64,000 bases of DNA from Janthinobacterium lividum (lineage in GTDB: Bacteria; Pseudomonadota; Gammaproteobacteria; Burkholderiales; Burkholderiaceae_D), in contig NZ_CP075583.1 in assembly GCF_023509035.1 (NCBI RefSeq), forward strand, positions 1,984,001 through 2,048,000. Direction: 5' to 3'. The notes below the pieces were generated by a model, which saw only the letters and a program-made list of their open reading frames with translations, ran no database searches and was not told where the DNA came from. Below are positions 60,262 through 64,000 of this stretch, piece after piece. Made by a program: the position numbers and the translations under genes. Each line of letters begins with the position of its first letter. The first letter of the stretch is position 1.

Positions 60262-62013
60262 TTGGAAGAGCAACACGCCTTACCTTATTTGCGAGAAACC
60301 CTGCTGTTTCTCGCCCTGGCCGGGATTTTTATTCCGCTATTGCAACGCCTGAAGGTCAACCAGGTCCTCGGCTTCCTGGCCGTCGGCGCCCTGTTTGGCC
60401 CCTTCGGCTTCGGCCTGTGGGCCGGTGACTTCACGTGGCTGACGTATTTCTCATTCGTGCGCGCCGAGCAAGTCAGCGGCCTGGCCGAGCTGGGTGTGAT
60501 GTTTTTGATGTTCATGATCGGCCTGGAACTGTCGACGGAACGGCTGTGGGCGCTGCGGCGCTGGGTGTTTGGTGCGGGCGTGGGGCAGGTGGCTGTCAGC
60601 GCCTGTCTGATCGGCAGTGTCGCGTATTACTTTGGCCTGTCGCTGGAAGCGTCCATCGTGCTGGGCCTGGTGCTGTCGCTGTCGTCCACGGCCGTGGTGA
60701 TGCAGCTGCTCACCGACCTGCGCTCCCTGCAGACGCCAGCCGGCCAGGCGGGCTTTTCCATCTTGATGTTCCAGGATTTGATGGTGGTGCCGCTGTTCAT
60801 CTTGATTGATGTCTTCGCCAGCGGGCGCAGCGACGACCTGGCGTATCTGCTCAGTTTTGCGGCCGTGAAATCGGCGGGCGCCATCCTGCTGATCTATCTG
60901 CTGGGACGCAGGGTGATTCGCCCCCTGTTCCAGTTTTTCGTCAAGAAACGCCAGCCGGACGTGTTCATGGCTTTGACCCTGCTCAGCACCCTGGGCATCG
61001 CTGGCTTGACGTACCTGGCGGGCCTGTCGATGGCGCTGGGCGCCTTGCTGGCCGGCTTGCTGCTGGCGGAGACGGAATTTCGCCACGAAGTGGAAGTGAC
61101 GATCGAGCCCTTCAAGGGTTTGCTGATGGGGCTGTTCTTCATGTCCGTGGGCATGCAGATCGACGTGCGCGAAATCCTCAAGTCGCCGGTTTTGATTCCC
61201 CTGGCCGTGCTGAGCCTGTTTGCGCTGAAGACCCTGGTCATCAGCGTGATTTTCCGCATCGGCGGCTTTCACTGGGGGCGCGCCGTGGAAACGGGCGTGC
61301 TGCTGGGGCAGGGCGGCGAGTTCGCCTTCATCGTCGTCGCGTATGCACTCGGTACCAAGCTGATCGGCCCGCAGGTGGCGCAATTCGTCATGCTGGTGGT
61401 GGGCCTGAGCCTGTTCGCCACGCCGGCGCTGGCGAAGGCGGCGCGCGCTTTCGGCAACTGGTGGGAAAAGCGCCACCACCATCAACTGGCGGACCTGGCG
61501 CATGGCGCGCTGCCGCCGCAGGGCAGCACCGTCATCATCGCCGGTTTCGGCCGGGTGGGGCAGTTGCTGGCCAAGGTGCTGACGGAGCAGGATATCGCGT
61601 ATGTGGCGATTGAAAATGATGCGCGGCTGGTGACGACCCTGCATCCGCGCGGTTTCCCCGTGTATTTTGGCGATGCGTCGCGCGCGGAATTGTTGCAAAA
61701 GGTGAATGCGGACCGGGCTGCCGCCGTGGTACTGACCATGGACCATGCGGCGTCCGTGCTGCATGCCGTGAAATCGATCCGCCGCGAATATCCGCAGTTG
61801 CCCGTGTATGCGCGGGCTCGCGACGAGGCGCATGCCGTGGCCCTGATACAGGCGGGCGCTACCCTGGTCGTGCCCGAGGCGCTGGAATCGGCGCTGCAAC
61901 TGACGGCCACCGTGCTGCATACGGTGGGCCTCTCGGAAGCGCGCACGACGGACATCGTGCAAGCGGAGCGCGACCGGCGCAATGCCGTGTTGCTGGCGAA
62001 AAAGCTGTCGTAG
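60262..62013 (+). CDS. CPA2 monovalent cation:proton antiporter, Kef type
   Basis: The 583-residue protein has an antiporter domain of 12 to 13 helices (MFLMFMIGLELSTERLWALR, GLVLSLSSTAVVMQLL). A cytoplasmic RCK domain follows from about residue 410 with the Rossmann segment TVIIAGFGRVGQLLAKVL and VLTMDHAASVLHAVKSIRRE. It is like KefB/KefC and would export K+ in exchange for H+. The start is TTG 60262 behind AGGAT. The neighbour is a K+ channel gene on the same strand. Confidence 0.87.
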   Translation: MEEQHALPYLRETLLFLALAGIFIPLLQRLKVNQVLGFLAVGALFGPFGFGLWAGDFTWLTYFSFVRAEQVSGLAELGVMFLMFMIGLELSTERLWALRRWVFGAGVGQVAVSACLIGSVAYYFGLSLEASIVLGLVLSLSSTAVVMQLLTDLRSLQTPAGQAGFSILMFQDLMVVPLFILIDVFASGRSDDLAYLLSFAAVKSAGAILLIYLLGRRVIRPLFQFFVKKRQPDVFMALTLLSTLGIAGLTYLAGLSMALGALLAGLLLAETEFRHEVEVTIEPFKGLLMGLFFMSVGMQIDVREILKSPVLIPLAVLSLFALKTLVISVIFRIGGFHWGRAVETGVLLGQGGEFAFIVVAYALGTKLIGPQVAQFVMLVVGLSLFATPALAKAARAFGNWWEKRHHHQLADLAHGALPPQGSTVIIAGFGRVGQLLAKVLTEQDIAYVAIENDARLVTTLHPRGFPVYFGDASRAELLQKVNADRAAAVVLTMDHAASVLHAVKSIRREYPQLPVYARARDEAHAVALIQAGATLVVPEALESALQLTATVLHTVGLSEARTTDIVQAERDRRNAVLLAKKLS

Positions 62014-62082
62014 TGCAAGCGTGCGTGTCGTCGTGCTTTGTAAATTATCTATACAATAATAGTATATGAGCACACTAACCAC

Positions 62083-62991
62083 ATGAAAGCCGCGACGAAG
62101 AGCGGAGCGGCGCCCCTGACGCCGCAGCAGCTGGCGGCCCAGGAAACGCAGCAAAAATATGGCAAGCCCGAGCGGGGCTGGCGCGAGCAGGTGTACACCG
62201 TCATTTTCGAGGCGGAAACGCGCACGGGCCGCGCCTTCGATTTGCTGCTGATCGCCGCCATCCTGATCAGCGTGACAGTGGTCGTTCTCAGCAGTGTCGC
62301 GTCCGTGGCCGAGCGCTATGGCACTTGGCTGACGGCGCTGGAATGGTTTTTTACTATTTTATTTACCATCGAATATTTTGCCCGCCTGGCGTGCCTGAAG
62401 CATCCGGTGCGCTACGCCAAGAGTTTTTTCGGCATTATCGACTTGCTGGCCATCGTGCCGACCTACATCGGCTTGCTGCTGCCAGGCGCGCACGTGCTGA
62501 TCGACGTGCGCATTTTGCGCCTGCTGCGCATGTTCCGTATCCTCAAGCTCACGTCTTATGTGCATGAATACACGGTGCTGGGGCGGGCCTTGCTGGCCAG
62601 CCGGCGCAAGATCCTCATTTTCTTGTCTTTCGTCATGATGGTGGTCTTTCTGCTGGGTACTGTGATGTATGTCGTGGAAGGGCCGGATAACGGTTACAGC
62701 AGTATCCCCACGTCGATATACTGGGCCATCAGCACCATGACCACGGTCGGTTTCGGCGATATCACGCCGCGCACCGACATCGGGCGCACCATCGCTTCGC
62801 TGATGATGCTGCTCGGCTGGGGCATCCTGGCAGTGCCTACCGGCATTATCAGCGCCGAAATGACGGTACAGCGCAGTTCCAAGCTGGTCACCACGCGTAC
62901 CTGCCCCACGTGCCTGAAAGAAGGGCTCGATGACGATGCCAATTTCTGCAAGAACTGCGGTGTTGCATTGCCGCCGCTGGCACGCGATTAA
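62083..62991 (+). CDS. Voltage-gated potassium channel with C-terminal zinc ribbon
   Basis: The 302-residue channel has six membrane helices. The S4-like segment VRILRLLRMFRILKL carries regular arginines. The pore helix is followed by the K+ selectivity filter TTVGFGD at residues 220-226. The tail ends with TCPTCLKEGLDDDANFCKNC, two CxxC pairs of a zinc ribbon, which is unusual for bacterial Kv channels. It may gate the channel by metal or redox state. It lies 69 bases after the Kef-type antiporter, so both handle K+. Confidence 0.9.
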   Translation: MKAATKSGAAPLTPQQLAAQETQQKYGKPERGWREQVYTVIFEAETRTGRAFDLLLIAAILISVTVVVLSSVASVAERYGTWLTALEWFFTILFTIEYFARLACLKHPVRYAKSFFGIIDLLAIVPTYIGLLLPGAHVLIDVRILRLLRMFRILKLTSYVHEYTVLGRALLASRRKILIFLSFVMMVVFLLGTVMYVVEGPDNGYSSIPTSIYWAISTMTTVGFGDITPRTDIGRTIASLMMLLGWGILAVPTGIISAEMTVQRSSKLVTTRTCPTCLKEGLDDDANFCKNCGVALPPLARD

Positions 62992-63029
62992 TTCATAAAC
63001 CGTATTTACTTTACTTTTTTAAGGCCAAC

Positions 63030-64000
63030 ATGATTCCAGTTCGCCTGATCGCGACGGGCAAAGCCGTGCCGTCGCATAGCGTGACTTCCGCAAGCCTGGA
63101 CCTGAAACTGGGCCATCCGGCCGGCTACACCTTGCGCAAGAGCGGCGTGCTGTCGCGCTTTGTCGCTGCGCCCGATGAATCGCAAAGCCAGCTGGGCGCC
63201 GCTGCTCTGCTCGACGCGCTGAAGAACGCCAGCCTGCGTCCGGCCGACATCGATCTTTTGATCTGCGCCTGCGGCGTGCCCGAGCAAGCCTTGCCGAACA
63301 CGGCCTGCTTCGTTGCCGAACATGCAGGCTTGCCGCCAGGCACGCAAAGCTTCGACGTCAACGCCAGCTGCCTCAGTTTCATGGCAGCCTTCCGCGTGGC
63401 CGCCTCGATGCTGGCCGGCGGCGCCTACCGGCGCATCGCCATCGTTTCGTCCGACCTCGCCTCGCGCGGCGTCGACTGGAGCGAGCCGGAAGCGTCGATG
63501 ATCTTTGGCGACGGCGCCGCCGCCGTCATCGTCGAGCGGGGCGATGGCAGCGCCGGCATCCGCGCCTACAAGATGGGTACGTATCCGGAAGGGCGGCGCT
63601 ACTGCGAAATTCGCGGCGGCGGCACCGAGCGCAACCCGCGCAACGGCTGCGAACCGGGCGACTATCTGTTCCGCATGGATGGCAAGGCCGTGTTCCGCCT
63701 GGCCGTCAAGGTGATGCCGGATTTCCTCACGGAACTAATGCAGGAATCGGGGGCGGGATTGGAAAAAGTCGACGTGGTCGTGCCGCACCAGGCCAGCCCG
63801 CTGGGGCTCGCGCATGCGGCGCGCATCCTTGACGTTCCCGATGCTAAAATCATCAAGATCTTTGAAACGCATGGCAACCAGGTGGCCGCGTCCTTGCCTA
63901 CCGCCCTGCACGAGGCGGTGATGACGGGGCGGGCCGTGGCAGGCCAGCGTTTGCTGATGATGGGCACGGCCGCAGGCCTGACCATCGGCGGCATGATTCT
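63030..64000 (+). CDS. 3-oxoacyl-ACP synthase III family protein, 3' end outside window
   Basis: The frame runs from ATG 63030 to the end of the window (323 residues). It is a KAS III-fold enzyme: catalytic Cys in DVNASCLSFMAAFRVA near residue 112, His in VVPHQAS, and Asn in THGNQVAAS. GDGAAAVIVERG also matches. FabH starts fatty acid chains, but related enzymes make alkyl ketones, quinolones or polyketide starters. The divergence in the N-terminal part from housekeeping FabH suggests a secondary-metabolite role; the next genes, not visible, would decide. Confidence 0.85.
   Translation, partial: MIPVRLIATGKAVPSHSVTSASLDLKLGHPAGYTLRKSGVLSRFVAAPDESQSQLGAAALLDALKNASLRPADIDLLICACGVPEQALPNTACFVAEHAGLPPGTQSFDVNASCLSFMAAFRVAASMLAGGAYRRIAIVSSDLASRGVDWSEPEASMIFGDGAAAVIVERGDGSAGIRAYKMGTYPEGRRYCEIRGGGTERNPRNGCEPGDYLFRMDGKAVFRLAVKVMPDFLTELMQESGAGLEKVDVVVPHQASPLGLAHAARILDVPDAKIIKIFETHGNQVAASLPTALHEAVMTGRAVAGQRLLMMGTAAGLTIGGMI

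Noticed and set aside
1..64000. CRISPR arrays, insertion sequences or prophage
   Set aside because: No spaced repeat arrays, transposases or phage structural genes were recognised anywhere in the window.

Overview
The window is about 64 kb of GC-rich, gene-dense chromosomal DNA. Gene content points to a betaproteobacterium of the Oxalobacteraceae (Janthinobacterium/Massilia/Duganella type). The signs are the beta-type MutL with an endonuclease motif, the PcaR-type regulator next to pcaIJF, an RpoE-like FecI/FecR/TonB-receptor iron system, a PEP-CTERM protein, the YqjI/YqjH-like pair and a CzcCBA metal exporter. Genus is inferred from gene content only. I see no phage, integrase island, transposase or CRISPR array. 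This looks like core plus ordinary accessory chromosome.

Layout. 0-3.5 kb: end of a DUF3224 gene, a frameshifted PEP-CTERM gene, a BigR-like sulfur-sensing repressor with a two-gene YeeE/YedE (PmpAB) transporter, and a ChaN-like lipoprotein. 3.5-11.5 kb: the lower beta-ketoadipate branch (IclR regulator, pcaI, pcaJ, pcaF, MFS transporter), then a FAH-family hydrolase, a thioredoxin-like protein and a second MFS transporter behind a long structured leader. 11.5-17.4 kb: a secreted histidine phosphatase and a Fur-box-controlled fecI-fecR-TonB receptor set. 17.5-28.1 kb: housekeeping (two tRNA-Met, miaA, mutL, cyclophilin, DedA, carbonic anhydrase, hexose-6-P epimerase, amiC, tsaE, queG). 28.1-30.3 kb: a nickel/iron-type PadR repressor with a siderophore-interacting reductase, then a lipoprotein. 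30.3-34.1 kb: a dctS-dctR two-component system divergent from a lone TRAP binding protein. 34.2-36.3 kb: a candidate structured RNA, ogt, xerD and a small charged protein. 36.4-44.2 kb: czcCBA-type efflux divergent from its two-component system. 44.2-45.5 kb: MgtC with a separate ACT-like protein. 45.5-50 kb: an HAE-1 RND pump and its adaptor. 50.3-52.8 kb: a frameshifted PAS-GGDEF-EAL protein. 52.8-64 kb: an EEP nuclease-family protein, ybaK, plsY, a FrnE-like DsbA, DUF427, a DUF2157-DUF4401/GDYXXLXY pair, a YdjM-like hydrolase, a Kef-type antiporter, a voltage-gated K+ channel with a zinc ribbon, and the 5' part of a KAS III gene.

Two otherwise intact genes (PEP-CTERM at 626-1044 and GGDEF-EAL at 50316-52840) are each broken by one missing base in a G/C homopolymer. 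That pattern makes a sequencing-contraction error at least as likely as biology. The most interesting unexplained items are a hairpin-rich RNA candidate at 34259-34508, a hairpin-rich leader at 9720-10175, a perfect 32-bp palindrome between dctS and dctP, and a stand-alone ACT-like protein paralogous to the C-terminus of the neighbouring MgtC.
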